Assembly (NCBI GenBank): GCA_037142875.1
Contig: JBAWZV010000002.1
Span: 62,001 to 126,000 of the forward strand
DNA length: 64,000 nucleotides
Source: PALSA-600 sp037142875
Lineage (GTDB): Bacteria > Actinomycetota > Thermoleophilia > Gaiellales > Gaiellaceae
Reading direction: 5' to 3'
Shown: positions 19,440 to 26,981 of the stretch, in pieces
How the letters are laid out: each line of letters opens with the position of its first letter
Position numbering within the stretch: the stretch's first letter is position 1
Position numbers and translations under genes: made by a program
The notes under the pieces: model-generated
Databases searched by the model: none
What the model was told of the DNA's origin: nothing
What the model saw: only the letters and a program-made list of their open reading frames with translations

Positions 19440-19940
19440 CTAGCGGCAGATGCTCTGCGACTTCGCAGTGAGCGCGAAGCCGTAGATGACGCCAGAGACG
19501 CTGTAGAACGACTGCGCGGAGCCACCGGGGAGACGCTGTGTAAGTGCGACGTACCCGAGGCACTGCGTGTCCGTCACCGACGGATAGAGGGTGTAGATGT
19601 TGGTGAGCGGGTCACCTGTCATGAGACCGCGCGTCCCCCAACCAGAAGGCTGGCCGAGAGTGAACACGGCGACGACGCGTTTCCCGGCAAACTGGACTGC
19701 GGCTCCGAGCGGGTCACCCACCGGGTACTCGTAGAGCCAGGTGGTCGTCTTGCAGAACGTGCAGACGTCGTACCGGTGACCCCACGTGGCAAGGATGTGG
19801 GCCTGCGTGTCGCCAAGCGACACCCCAGCAATGCTCGAACCGGGGACGAGCTTGCCGCGCGTCGGGAAGACGCCGGCGCTCGCAGTTGCCGTACCGGCGA
19901 GGAGTCCGCCGACGATCAGGATGGTGAGGATTCGCCGCAT
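19440..19940 (-). CDS. Small secreted protein, BamE/SmpA-like pattern
   Basis: A 166-aa protein with a signal peptide (MRRILTILIVGGLLAGTATASA) and a mature part beginning GKLVPGSSIAGVSLGDTQAHILATWG, a pattern reminiscent of the BamE/SmpA fold. CTFC around residue 60 could form a disulfide. Function unknown. The ATG at 19940 is preferred because TACCGT lies 7 nt upstream; a GTG at 19949 would add three residues. It is followed by the DMF-ase-like gene after 82 bp, which has its own -10 box. Confidence 0.65.
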   Translation of the reverse strand: MRRILTILIVGGLLAGTATASAGVFPTRGKLVPGSSIAGVSLGDTQAHILATWGHRYDVCTFCKTTTWLYEYPVGDPLGAAVQFAGKRVVAVFTLGQPSGWGTRGLMTGDPLTNIYTLYPSVTDTQCLGYVALTQRLPGGSAQSFYSVSGVIYGFALTAKSQSICR

Positions 19941-19947
19941 GCAGATC

Positions 19948-19953
19948 ACGGTA
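19948..19953 (-). promoter_or_regulatory. -10 box of the small secreted protein gene
   Basis: TACCGT, 7 nt before the ATG at 19940; supports that start. Confidence 0.45.
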
Positions 19954-20014
19954 CTCCCGAGGAGAGGCCTCGAGTGTTAGCCGGAGGTTTGGATCTAAGC
20001 GGCGCGGAGAACAC

Positions 20015-20042
20015 CGAGGGGAGGGCCGAAGCCCTCCCCTCG
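20015..20042 (-). terminator. Terminator of the LivJ-type gene
   Basis: A perfect 12-bp stem (CGAGGGGAGGGC with GCCCTCCCCTCG) is closed, in the minus-strand RNA, by a UUCG tetraloop. It begins 24 bp after the stop of the gene at 20067. The following T-rich tract is short. Confidence 0.75.
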
Positions 20043-20066
20043 AGACGAACACCTGGATCGAGTCGC

Positions 20067-21362
20067 TTACGCGGCTGCGACCAGCGAGTTGTCCGGGACG
20101 ATGACCTTCAGGGTCGAGGACTTGCCGCCCTTGACCTTGTAGATCGTCACCGGGTTCGCCGTGACGTCACCGTTCGCGTTGAACTTGATCGTTCCGAGAA
20201 CGGTCGGGATGCTCACCTTGAACAGCTGTGCGGCCACACCGGCCCGCGTGCCGTCCGAAGCGGAGATCGCGCCGACGAGGACTTCCGCCGCCGCTGCCGC
20301 GTACACCGAGTACGGATCCGGCGCTGCACCGGCGGACTTGCCGAAGCCGACGACGAACGCCTTACCGGCAGCCGGGAGCTTCTCGTTCGGGAGACCGGCG
20401 ACGGAAACCGTCATACCCTCGGCCTTGCCCGACGACTGCTCGACGACTGCGGAGACCGGCGTGAACCCGTCCGGCGCGAGGATCTTCACGCCGGGGGCAC
20501 CCGCAACGATGTCCTTGATCAGCTTGCCGCCGTTCTCGCAGATCAGGCCGCCGAGGAAGACTCCCTGCGCCCCGGACTGCTTGATCTTGACCGCGAGAGC
20601 CGCATAGGACGTGGCCTTACCGTCCCAGGCGGTGAACCCGGCGATCTTGATGCCGAGCTTCGTGGCAGCGTTCTTCGTGTTGGTGGCAACGCCGAGGCCG
20701 TAGGCCTCCTTGTCGTTCAACACGTACAGGTTGGTGATTCCGAGCTGCTTCGCGAGCGTCGCATCAGCGGCACCCTGGAAGTCATCTGCGGCAACGACGC
20801 GCGCGTAGTTGCGCGTGCCGGTCGGGTAGTACTTGCCCGGCTCACCGGCCGCCGTGCCCGGACCGCTGTGGGTCAGACCGACGTACGTGTTCGCAGGGCT
20901 GATCATCGCCACCGGGCCGTTCGTGGCCCGGTTGAGGATCGGGATCTCGATCTCGGCACAACCGGAGTTGAACGTGCCGATCACGCCGACGACACTCGCA
21001 TCCGCAGCCGCGGCAGTCGCGTTCGTCGAGCACTTGCCCGAGTCCCACTTGCCGGCCTGAGCCGTCGCGTCGTCACAGCTCTGGTACGCCAGCGTGTAGT
21101 TACCGGCCTTCCATCCATCCTTGTTCAGAACGTAGGCAATCGCCTTCGTCATCTGGATCGTCTGCGACCGACCTGAGCCCTGAAGCGGCAGATCGGAGGC
21201 GATGAGCAGATTCCCATCCGGGTTCTGGATCGCCGAGCACGATGATGCGGGAAGCGGTGTTGCTCCAGTCGAATGCGCGAACGCACCGCCGACCGTTGCC
21301 GCCAGGATGACGCCCATGAACGTCATTCCAAGTGCGGAGCCCACCAAGATGCGCTTCTTCAC
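20067..21362 (-). CDS. Branched-chain-type ABC transporter substrate-binding protein (LivJ-like)
   Basis: A 431-aa exported solute-binding protein of the Peripla_BP_6 type. The signal peptide is residues 1-29 (cleavage after AFA). The mature protein has family segments such as IASDLPLQGSGRSQTIQMTKAI, VVGVIGTFNSGCAEIEIPILN and FLGGLICENGGKLIKDI. No permease or ATPase genes are adjacent, so it is an orphan binding protein here; the ligand is unknown. It has a canonical AGGAGG site 4 nt before the GTG, unlike most genes in the window, and a strong terminator, suggesting high expression. Confidence 0.88.
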   Translation of the reverse strand: MKKRILVGSALGMTFMGVILAATVGGAFAHSTGATPLPASSCSAIQNPDGNLLIASDLPLQGSGRSQTIQMTKAIAYVLNKDGWKAGNYTLAYQSCDDATAQAGKWDSGKCSTNATAAAADASVVGVIGTFNSGCAEIEIPILNRATNGPVAMISPANTYVGLTHSGPGTAAGEPGKYYPTGTRNYARVVAADDFQGAADATLAKQLGITNLYVLNDKEAYGLGVATNTKNAATKLGIKIAGFTAWDGKATSYAALAVKIKQSGAQGVFLGGLICENGGKLIKDIVAGAPGVKILAPDGFTPVSAVVEQSSGKAEGMTVSVAGLPNEKLPAAGKAFVVGFGKSAGAAPDPYSVYAAAAAEVLVGAISASDGTRAGVAAQLFKVSIPTVLGTIKFNANGDVTANPVTIYKVKGGKSSTLKVIVPDNSLVAAA

Positions 21363-21480
21363 TCGCCCTCCTGTGTTTGGTCCATTGTGGAACTACGATG
21401 CAGGCTTAGGAGCATAAACACGACGAGGCCGCGGCGATAGTCCCCGGGCCGTGGCTAGACGTGAGAGAATGGAGGCGGTC

Positions 21481-21855
21481 ATGAGCGACGAGCCACTCGT
21501 CCTGTGTGCAGACGATGACGAGGACATCCTCGGCCTGGTCGAGCTGCAGCTCGAATCCGCAGGGTTCCGGGTCGTGACGGCGACAGACGGTCAGGCCGCG
21601 GTGGACGTCGCTCGGAAGCAGCTGCCGACGATCGCGATCCTGGACGTGATGATGCCGCGCAAGACTGGCACCGAGGTAGTCGCTGATCTCCGGGCCGACG
21701 TCGTCACGCGAGATATCAAGGTGATCCTCCTCTCGGCGCGCGTCCAGGAGGCTGATGTCGAGAAGGGCCTCGAGTCGGGCGCCGACGCGTACCTTTCCAA
21801 ACCGTTTCGGGCGACCGAGCTCATCGAGCTCGTGCAACGGCTCACAGCGAGCTGA
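21481..21855 (+). CDS. Single-domain response regulator
   Basis: A 124-aa receiver-only protein. Acidic pocket in CADDDED, phospho-acceptor Asp in AILDVMMPRKTG, switch Ser in LLSARV, Lys in LSKPF. The ATG at 21481 has GGAGG 5 nt upstream, preferred over the in-frame start at 21451. It sits convergent to an OmpR-type regulator (7-bp gap) without any kinase in the cluster, so it may be a phosphorelay intermediate or be phosphorylated in trans. Confidence 0.88.
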   Translation: MSDEPLVLCADDDEDILGLVELQLESAGFRVVTATDGQAAVDVARKQLPTIAILDVMMPRKTGTEVVADLRADVVTRDIKVILLSARVQEADVEKGLESGADAYLSKPFRATELIELVQRLTAS

Positions 21856-21861
21856 TCGCGG

Positions 21862-22551
21862 TCAGGTCTTGCGGTACCGGTAGCCGAAGCCGCGAACGGT
21901 CTCGACGGGCGCCGAGTCGGGCGCATCCGGAACGAGCTTCTTGCGCAGGTAGCCGACGTAAAGCTTCACCTGGTCGCCGGAGACCCCGTACGGATCCCCC
22001 CAGACGATCTCTAGCAGCTGGTCGCGTGAGAGAACCTGATTCGGATGCTGCACGAACGCGGAGAGCAGCTTGAACTCGAGCGGCGTCAGCTGGACGTCCC
22101 GATCGTCGATCTTCACCTGACGCTGCGCGTAGTCGATCTGCAGGAAACCGTCTGCGTATGCCTCGGTGACGGACGACTTCCCGCCTGTGCGCCGTAGCAG
22201 CGCCTGCACGCGCGCGAGGAGTTCCTGGCGACCGAATGGCTTCCCGACGTAGTCGTCGGCGCCAGCCGAGAGTCCGCGAACGCGCTCGAGCTCCTGAGAC
22301 CTCGCCGTGAGCATCAGTACAGGCACGTCGGAGAGATCCCGAATGCGCTCGAGGGTCTGGTAGCCGTCCATGTCGGGCATCGTGACATCGAGAATCACGA
22401 GCGCGGGAGGAGTCTCGAAGAGCACGCGGAGTGCACTCCGACCGTCCAGTGCCGTGTCGACCTGGTACCCGGCGCGACCCAGCAACTCGGTGAGGAGCTC
22501 CCGAATATCCTCGTCGTCGTCAACGACCAAGATCCTGAGGCGATCGTTCAT
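21862..22551 (-). CDS. OmpR/PhoB-family response regulator
   Basis: A 229-aa two-domain regulator. Receiver at residues 6-120 with acidic residues Asp11-Asp12, phospho-acceptor Asp55 (VILDVTMPDMDG), Thr in MLTARSQ, and Lys in VGKPF. The C-terminal winged helix at 135-228 (LTPLEFKLLSAFVQHPNQVLSRDQLLEIVW, GYLRKKL, VETVRGFGYRY) binds DNA. No cognate histidine kinase is next to it. It shares a 59-bp divergent region with the pseudo-receiver at 22611. Confidence 0.93.
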   Translation of the reverse strand: MNDRLRILVVDDDEDIRELLTELLGRAGYQVDTALDGRSALRVLFETPPALVILDVTMPDMDGYQTLERIRDLSDVPVLMLTARSQELERVRGLSAGADDYVGKPFGRQELLARVQALLRRTGGKSSVTEAYADGFLQIDYAQRQVKIDDRDVQLTPLEFKLLSAFVQHPNQVLSRDQLLEIVWGDPYGVSGDQVKLYVGYLRKKLVPDAPDSAPVETVRGFGYRYRKT

Positions 22552-22610
22552 ACGTCTTTCATCCTCGCTGAAAGCCGTGATCCCTGCGCGGCTTCCAGAA
22601 GATATCTCGA

Positions 22611-22946
22611 ATGTCGAGGATTCTGATCGTTGAGCCGCACGCCGATATCCGCTCGTTGCTCGGTCTTGTGGTCGACCGGATCGGGCACGAGGCGGTCATC
22701 CCAGGCTCGACGCATCCCGACGTCGAGGCGATCGACGCTGCAGTCATCGAACCTGGCGACGGCTCAGCGTTCGCGATAGCCGAGGCGCTCGGTCGACAGG
22801 GGCGCCCCGTGGTCTTCGTGAGCATCTTCCCGCCCGATGACCGGGTGCTCGCCCTCGCTCCCGTCGCGTATCTCGTCAAGCCGTTCGCGCTCTGCGACCT
22901 CGAGCGTGCGCTCGAATCGGCGCTCGCGCGGGTACGTGGCGTCTAG
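22611..22946 (+). CDS. Degenerate receiver-domain protein (Glu at the phosphorylation site)
   Basis: A 111-aa protein with the receiver fold but altered chemistry. The acidic pocket reads VEPHAD, and the phospho-acceptor position is Glu47 in AAVIEPGDG rather than Asp. Ser71 (VFVSIF) and Lys90 (LVKPF) are kept. A Glu at this place often mimics the phosphorylated state, so it is predicted not to be switched by a kinase. Read divergently from the OmpR-type regulator, with which it may interact. No good Shine-Dalgarno site or -10 box found. Confidence 0.7.
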   Translation: MSRILIVEPHADIRSLLGLVVDRIGHEAVIPGSTHPDVEAIDAAVIEPGDGSAFAIAEALGRQGRPVVFVSIFPPDDRVLALAPVAYLVKPFALCDLERALESALARVRGV

Positions 22947-22997
22947 AACCGCCGAGCTCAGGTATCCCTTCTCGACCACGGCGGCCGAGGCGAGCGG

Positions 22998-23003
22998 TAT
23001 CGT
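22998..23003 (+). promoter_or_regulatory. -10 box of the Kelch protein gene
   Basis: TATCGT, 6 nt before the ATG at 23010. Confidence 0.5.
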
Positions 23004-23009
23004 CGGAGC

Positions 23010-24254
23010 ATGCGCTTCCGCAAGCCAGACCGCCCCGAACGCGACAGCCAGCTGCGTGTTCCATCACTTCGCGAGGAGCCGGCGGACGAGCACGACTGGT
23101 CAAGCGAGTCCAACGACTGGGGAACACCCGCTTCGCCTGTCCTGCCGGTCATGAAGCCGCGCGCCGTCGACGCGCCGCCGCCTGCACGGGTCGAGACGTT
23201 TGACACTGCCCCCGCCCGCGATCAGCGCGCAGGCCTTCCGCTTCCGGTTCTCGCCGTGCTCGTAGTCGCACTCATCGGGGGTGGCGTCTTGCTCGGGCGC
23301 GGCAACGGCTCGTCCAAGCACACGGCTATGCCGAGTGCCCACGCGGCGACCACGACGGGGCCCGCGACGACCACTGCGAGCAGGACTCCGTCAGCGCCCG
23401 TGAAGGCGAAGCCGACGCCGAGCCCCGCAGTCGCAGCGTGGGGCCCGCTCGCTGTTCAGGAATTTGGGACGTTTCCGAAGGGCGTCACTGACCCGGCCGT
23501 CGCGATCGCCGCAGGCCAGGTTGTGGTCGTCGGGGGCGCGGGGAGCGCCGACGTTCTCGCAGGCGCGCCCGGTTCAGCCCTCGGCAAGGTCGCATCGCTG
23601 CCCGCAGCACGCGGGGGCGCTGCTGTCTTCGCCTCCGGCACGACGCTCTACGTGATCGGCGGTGAGGCAAAGGGCAAACCGACCGACGCAATCGTCCGCG
23701 TCGGCCTCGATACAGGACACGCCGCCGCTGGCGGAACGTTCATCGAGCCCCTTGTCGATGCCGGTGTGTTTGCAGCCCCGCACGCGTTGCTGCTCGCGGG
23801 AGGGTGGACGGGCCAGAAGTTCGGCACCGCCGTGATCCGGTTTGCACCTGGTGGAACACCGACGATCATCGCTCGGCTGCCGGTCGGGGTCCGTGCCCCG
23901 ACGGTGACCCAGCTCGGCGGCAAGCTCTACGTTGCGGGCGGCACGGCTGCCGGCGGGGCGAGCAGCTCGGTCTATGCCGTCGACCTCGCCTCGGGAGCCG
24001 TCGCGCTCGTCGGCACGCTTCCGCAAGCGGTGGCCCATGCGATTGCGGTCGTCTCAGCCGGGAAGCTCTACCTCCTCGGCGGGACTGGCGCAGCGGGGCA
24101 GGACCTCACGAGCGTCATCCGGTTTGACCCTGCAACAGGTGGATCGGCGATCGTCGGCACGCTGCCGACCACGCTTGCCGGGGCAACCTCGGTTCCGTAC
24201 GGCGACACGGCGCTCGTCGTGACCCGTACCGGCACCGTCTACCGCGTCGGCTGA
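23010..24254 (+). CDS. Membrane-anchored Kelch-like beta-propeller protein
   Basis: A 414-aa protein with a charged cytoplasmic N terminus (1-74), one transmembrane helix (about 75-96), a Thr/Pro/Ala-rich linker to about 142, and an extracytoplasmic domain of five to six Kelch-type repeats. Repeats include LYVIGGEAKGKPTDAIVRV, LYVAGGTAAGGASSSVYAV and LYLLGGTGAAGQDLTSVIR. Such propellers bind ligands or proteins; the target is unknown. It stands alone, between the receiver cluster and a tRNA gene. Confidence 0.82.
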   Translation: MRFRKPDRPERDSQLRVPSLREEPADEHDWSSESNDWGTPASPVLPVMKPRAVDAPPPARVETFDTAPARDQRAGLPLPVLAVLVVALIGGGVLLGRGNGSSKHTAMPSAHAATTTGPATTTASRTPSAPVKAKPTPSPAVAAWGPLAVQEFGTFPKGVTDPAVAIAAGQVVVVGGAGSADVLAGAPGSALGKVASLPAARGGAAVFASGTTLYVIGGEAKGKPTDAIVRVGLDTGHAAAGGTFIEPLVDAGVFAAPHALLLAGGWTGQKFGTAVIRFAPGGTPTIIARLPVGVRAPTVTQLGGKLYVAGGTAAGGASSSVYAVDLASGAVALVGTLPQAVAHAIAVVSAGKLYLLGGTGAAGQDLTSVIRFDPATGGSAIVGTLPTTLAGATSVPYGDTALVVTRTGTVYRVG

Positions 24255-24314
24255 GCGCACCGCTGGAGGGATGCCGCGAGGCTGAGGTTCACGGCTCGGG
24301 GCTCGGGGCGAAAG

Positions 24315-24385
24315 CTGCGGGACAAGGACTCGAACCTTGACTACCGGATTCAGAGTCCGGCGTCCTACCATTAGACGATCCCGCA
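24315..24385 (-). tRNA. tRNA-Gln (CTG)
   Basis: 71-nt cloverleaf. The acceptor stem TGCGGGA pairs fully with TCCCGCA, the anticodon stem CCGGA/TCCGG has loop CTCTGAA and anticodon CTG, and the T-arm is AAGGTTCGAGTCCTT. The discriminator is G and CCA is not encoded. Confidence 0.96.
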
Positions 24386-24398
24386 ATCGACGGGGTGA

Positions 24399-24404
24399 AG
24401 TGTA
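24399..24404 (-). promoter_or_regulatory. -10 box of tRNA-Gln
   Basis: TACACT, identical to the tRNA-Glu box, 13 nt before the mature 5' end. Confidence 0.5.
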
Positions 24405-24415
24405 GCGAGCCGGGG

Positions 24416-25291
24416 TCAGATCTCGAGTCGGTAGAGCGGTACGAGGCTCTTCTCCGACTCCGTATCAATGTGGGCGACAACCTCGACGTAGGGCTCGAGT
24501 CCTGACCCTCGAAGCTTGGCTTTCAAGAGGCTGTCGACCTGGTAGATGCCGGCCGAGTTGTTCATCGTGATCTGGATCAGGATCGGCTTCGTCTCGCCAT
24601 CGCCGATCGCAACATCCTCGATCGCGGCCGCCGAGAGCGAGTGGATCCCGATATGCCCACGCTCGAACGGAATCCGCGAGCGCCCCTGCTCCATGTCGAG
24701 CGCGTCTGCGACTCGCAGGATGCCGGCCTCGAGCGTCAACGGCTCACCATCGGAGCGGTGGCTGATGATCCCCTGGAGCACCTCGGACACGACGACGGTG
24801 AGGTTGGGCTCCGGGTAGATGCCGTCGAGCAACTGACGGAGCTTCGGCTCGGCGAGAAACAGGCTGAAGTCCTCGTGACCGTGGCGATGCACCGACATGC
24901 CGATGCAGTGGGTGAGGGCCGTGAGCGCGACGACCACCTCCGCGTCCTGGGGCGTCATCCCGTAGTCGGTCACCATCGCGGGCTGGACGCCATGCTTTGT
25001 CAGCTGTCGCAGGAGCTTGAGCGCGATGTTCGTGACGATCTGGATGTGAACCCACGAGTGGTCGTTGATCTTCATTCGCAGAACGGCGTTCACGTTCGCG
25101 ACGTGCCACCAGCCCTTGAGTTGCGTGTCGGCGTTGACCCGCTCGATCACCTTGGCGAGGTTGCGGTTGCCGCGGTCAGGCACCCGGATCCGCATCTGGG
25201 CGACGGCCTCGGCAGGGGAGAGGCGGATCTCGCGTTCAGCCTCGTCCGAGATCGGCCCGCCGACGCGTTCCTTGGGAGGCTCGTCGGTCAC
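24416..25291 (-). CDS. HD-domain phosphohydrolase-like protein
   Basis: A 291-aa protein with an HD-type metal-dependent phosphohydrolase core. HSWVHIQIVTNIALKLL supplies the first His, LTHCIGMSVHRHGHEDFS further His/Asp residues, and IISHRSDGEPLTLEAGILRVADALDMEQGR the last motif. The C-terminal ~80 residues (ILIQITMNNSAGIYQVDSLL) form a separate alpha/beta domain. Substrate unknown; nucleotides are typical. GTG start 6 nt after TATGCT. Its stop is 31 bp upstream of the tRNA-Gln 5' end on the same strand. Confidence 0.82.
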   Translation of the reverse strand: MTDEPPKERVGGPISDEAEREIRLSPAEAVAQMRIRVPDRGNRNLAKVIERVNADTQLKGWWHVANVNAVLRMKINDHSWVHIQIVTNIALKLLRQLTKHGVQPAMVTDYGMTPQDAEVVVALTALTHCIGMSVHRHGHEDFSLFLAEPKLRQLLDGIYPEPNLTVVVSEVLQGIISHRSDGEPLTLEAGILRVADALDMEQGRSRIPFERGHIGIHSLSAAAIEDVAIGDGETKPILIQITMNNSAGIYQVDSLLKAKLRGSGLEPYVEVVAHIDTESEKSLVPLYRLEI

Positions 25292-25297
25292 CCGCTG

Positions 25298-25303
25298 AGC
25301 ATA
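25298..25303 (-). promoter_or_regulatory. -10 box of the HD-domain gene
   Basis: TATGCT, 6 nt before the GTG at 25291. Confidence 0.5.
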
Positions 25304-25352
25304 GACCGAGGTGCGATTTGGTGTTTTGCCGCGAATGCGTCATAACTCATTG

Positions 25353-26576
25353 ATGCAGGAGCATCCCGTCAAGCTCGTCGTAACCGATGCGCTCACCCGG
25401 CAGAGGCTCACTGTCCTCTCCCGTTTGATCCTCGCGATCCCGCTCGTCATCGTGCTGCTCGTGCGCGCCGTCGGGGTGATGCTCACGCTTCCGGTTGCAT
25501 GGCTGGTCGCGCTCGCGTCTGGCTCCATACCCGCCGTGCTCCACGAGTTCTACGGCCGCACCATCCGCTACTCAACGCAGGTCAACGCCTACCTCGGCCT
25601 TGTCGGAGGCCGGTACCCCGGCTTCTCCCCCGATGCGTACGAGATCGACGTCGTGCTACCGGAACGCGAGCGCCTTTCGCGGCTGCGGGTGCTCTTTCGC
25701 CTGCCTCTCGCGCTCCCTGCTCTCGCGCTGTACTGCGCGGTCGGCGGCGGCCTCGCTCTCGGGTCGACGGGAGCCGACTCACGGGCGACGGCCGCCTCGA
25801 CGGGGCTCTTCAGTGTGGTGATGGTCTGTGGCTGGTTCGCGTCGCTAGCCCTCGGGCGTCTGCCACGGGGGCTTCGAGACGCTGGCGCGTTCAGCCTCGG
25901 GTACAGCGCGATGGTCGGGGCCTACTGCCTTCTCCTGACGGACCGGTACCCGTGCGCTGACCCGACGAGCTTGCTCGAGAGAGTTGAGCGCCCGCCGCTT
26001 CACCCGGTTCACATCGTCGGTGACGCCGACGCGTACCGCCGTTCGCGGTTGACGGTGCTCCTCCGCGTATTGCTCGCCTTCCCGCACTTCATCTGGCTGC
26101 TCCTCTGGACAGTCGTTGCCTTCCCTACCGTGCTGCTCCAGTGGTTCGTGCTCCTGGTCTCGGGGAGCCCGGCCGCACCTCTGCACCGATTCATCGCGAG
26201 GTATGTCCGGTACGGCTTCCACGTCCAGGCTTTTGTGTACCTCGCAGCAAACCCGTTTCCCGGTTTCGCAGGTGAGCCCGGGTACCCGCTCGATCTCGTG
26301 CTCCCGGCCCCGGGTAGACAGCACCGTCTCACCACGATCTTTCGAGGCGTTCTTGCCATCCCGGCCTTCACGATCTCGGCGGGGCTCGGAACGGTTCTCG
26401 GGGTTGCCGCGATGCTCAGCTGGTTTGCCGCGCTCGGCACCGGAAGGTCACCGGCGGGACTTCGCAACGTCTCGGCCTATGCGCTGCGCTACCAGAGGCA
26501 GGTGAGCGCGTACGTCCTCCTTCTAACCGACGTGTACCCGAATGCCAGTCCGCTTGAAGGCGCCGTGGCCGGATGA
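25353..26576 (+). CDS. DUF4389-family membrane protein with internal duplication
   Basis: A 407-aa integral membrane protein built from repeated DUF4389 units: a pair of helices (RLTVLSRLILAIPLVIVLLV and similar), then a segment ending in Y.LLLTDRYP or Y.LLLTDVYPNASP. At least three units are visible (from about residues 20, 215 and 320). Function unknown; the family is common in actinobacteria. The ATG at 25353 gives the usual short N terminus QEHPVKLVV; in-frame starts at 25311 and 25335 are possible. No Shine-Dalgarno site is evident. Confidence 0.8.
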   Translation: MQEHPVKLVVTDALTRQRLTVLSRLILAIPLVIVLLVRAVGVMLTLPVAWLVALASGSIPAVLHEFYGRTIRYSTQVNAYLGLVGGRYPGFSPDAYEIDVVLPERERLSRLRVLFRLPLALPALALYCAVGGGLALGSTGADSRATAASTGLFSVVMVCGWFASLALGRLPRGLRDAGAFSLGYSAMVGAYCLLLTDRYPCADPTSLLERVERPPLHPVHIVGDADAYRRSRLTVLLRVLLAFPHFIWLLLWTVVAFPTVLLQWFVLLVSGSPAAPLHRFIARYVRYGFHVQAFVYLAANPFPGFAGEPGYPLDLVLPAPGRQHRLTTIFRGVLAIPAFTISAGLGTVLGVAAMLSWFAALGTGRSPAGLRNVSAYALRYQRQVSAYVLLLTDVYPNASPLEGAVAG

Positions 26577-26621
26577 GCTGGGCGTGACGGACGAGAACGA
26601 CCTTCCGGCGTACGCGGCTCC

Positions 26622-26981
26622 TTGAGTCGTGTCGGGCTGCGGCGTGTTGGACTGAGCGTACTCGGGGCCCTCTGGGCCGCCGCGGCGCTTCGGCGCAGCG
26701 GCTCGTTTGCCCGCTTCGACCTGGCACGCTTCTTCGCCGGCGCATCGTCGTCTTCGACACGATCATCACGGCTCCGTTCACCGAGCGAGAGGGCAGGGTC
26801 GTGGTCGCGCACGAGGTCGGGCACCTCGCGCTCCCGCGCGTTCGTGCCGACGACCCTCAGCGAGCCGAGCCCCTCATTGCTCGACTACCTGCTCCTCGAG
26901 AACCATCCGACGGTGATGCGGCGGATTGCGATGGCGCAGGCGTGGCGCGACTACGCGGCGTCAGACGCCCAGTTGCCGTAG
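26622..26981 (+). pseudogene. M48 (Ste24/HtpX-like) peptidase remnant
   Basis: The region 26577-26950 has no intact gene but holds pieces of an M48 membrane peptidase in different frames. About 26733-26850 encodes RRRIVVFDTIITAPFTEREG and VVVAHEVGHLALPR, including the zinc motif HEVGH (26810-26824). About 26871-26981, in another frame, encodes LLDYLLLENHPTVMRRIAMA, the C-terminal end of such proteins. The middle, with the third zinc ligand, is missing. A hydrophobic N-terminal piece (LGALWAAAALRR) starts near 26622. The 3' end overlaps the convergent exporter gene by 31 bp. Confidence 0.7.

Noticed and set aside
19032..21176. 714-codon plus-strand frame opposite the secreted and LivJ-type genes
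   Set aside because: Low-complexity Arg/Asp/Glu/Ala translation with no motifs; the minus-strand genes have signal peptides, a family fold and a terminator.
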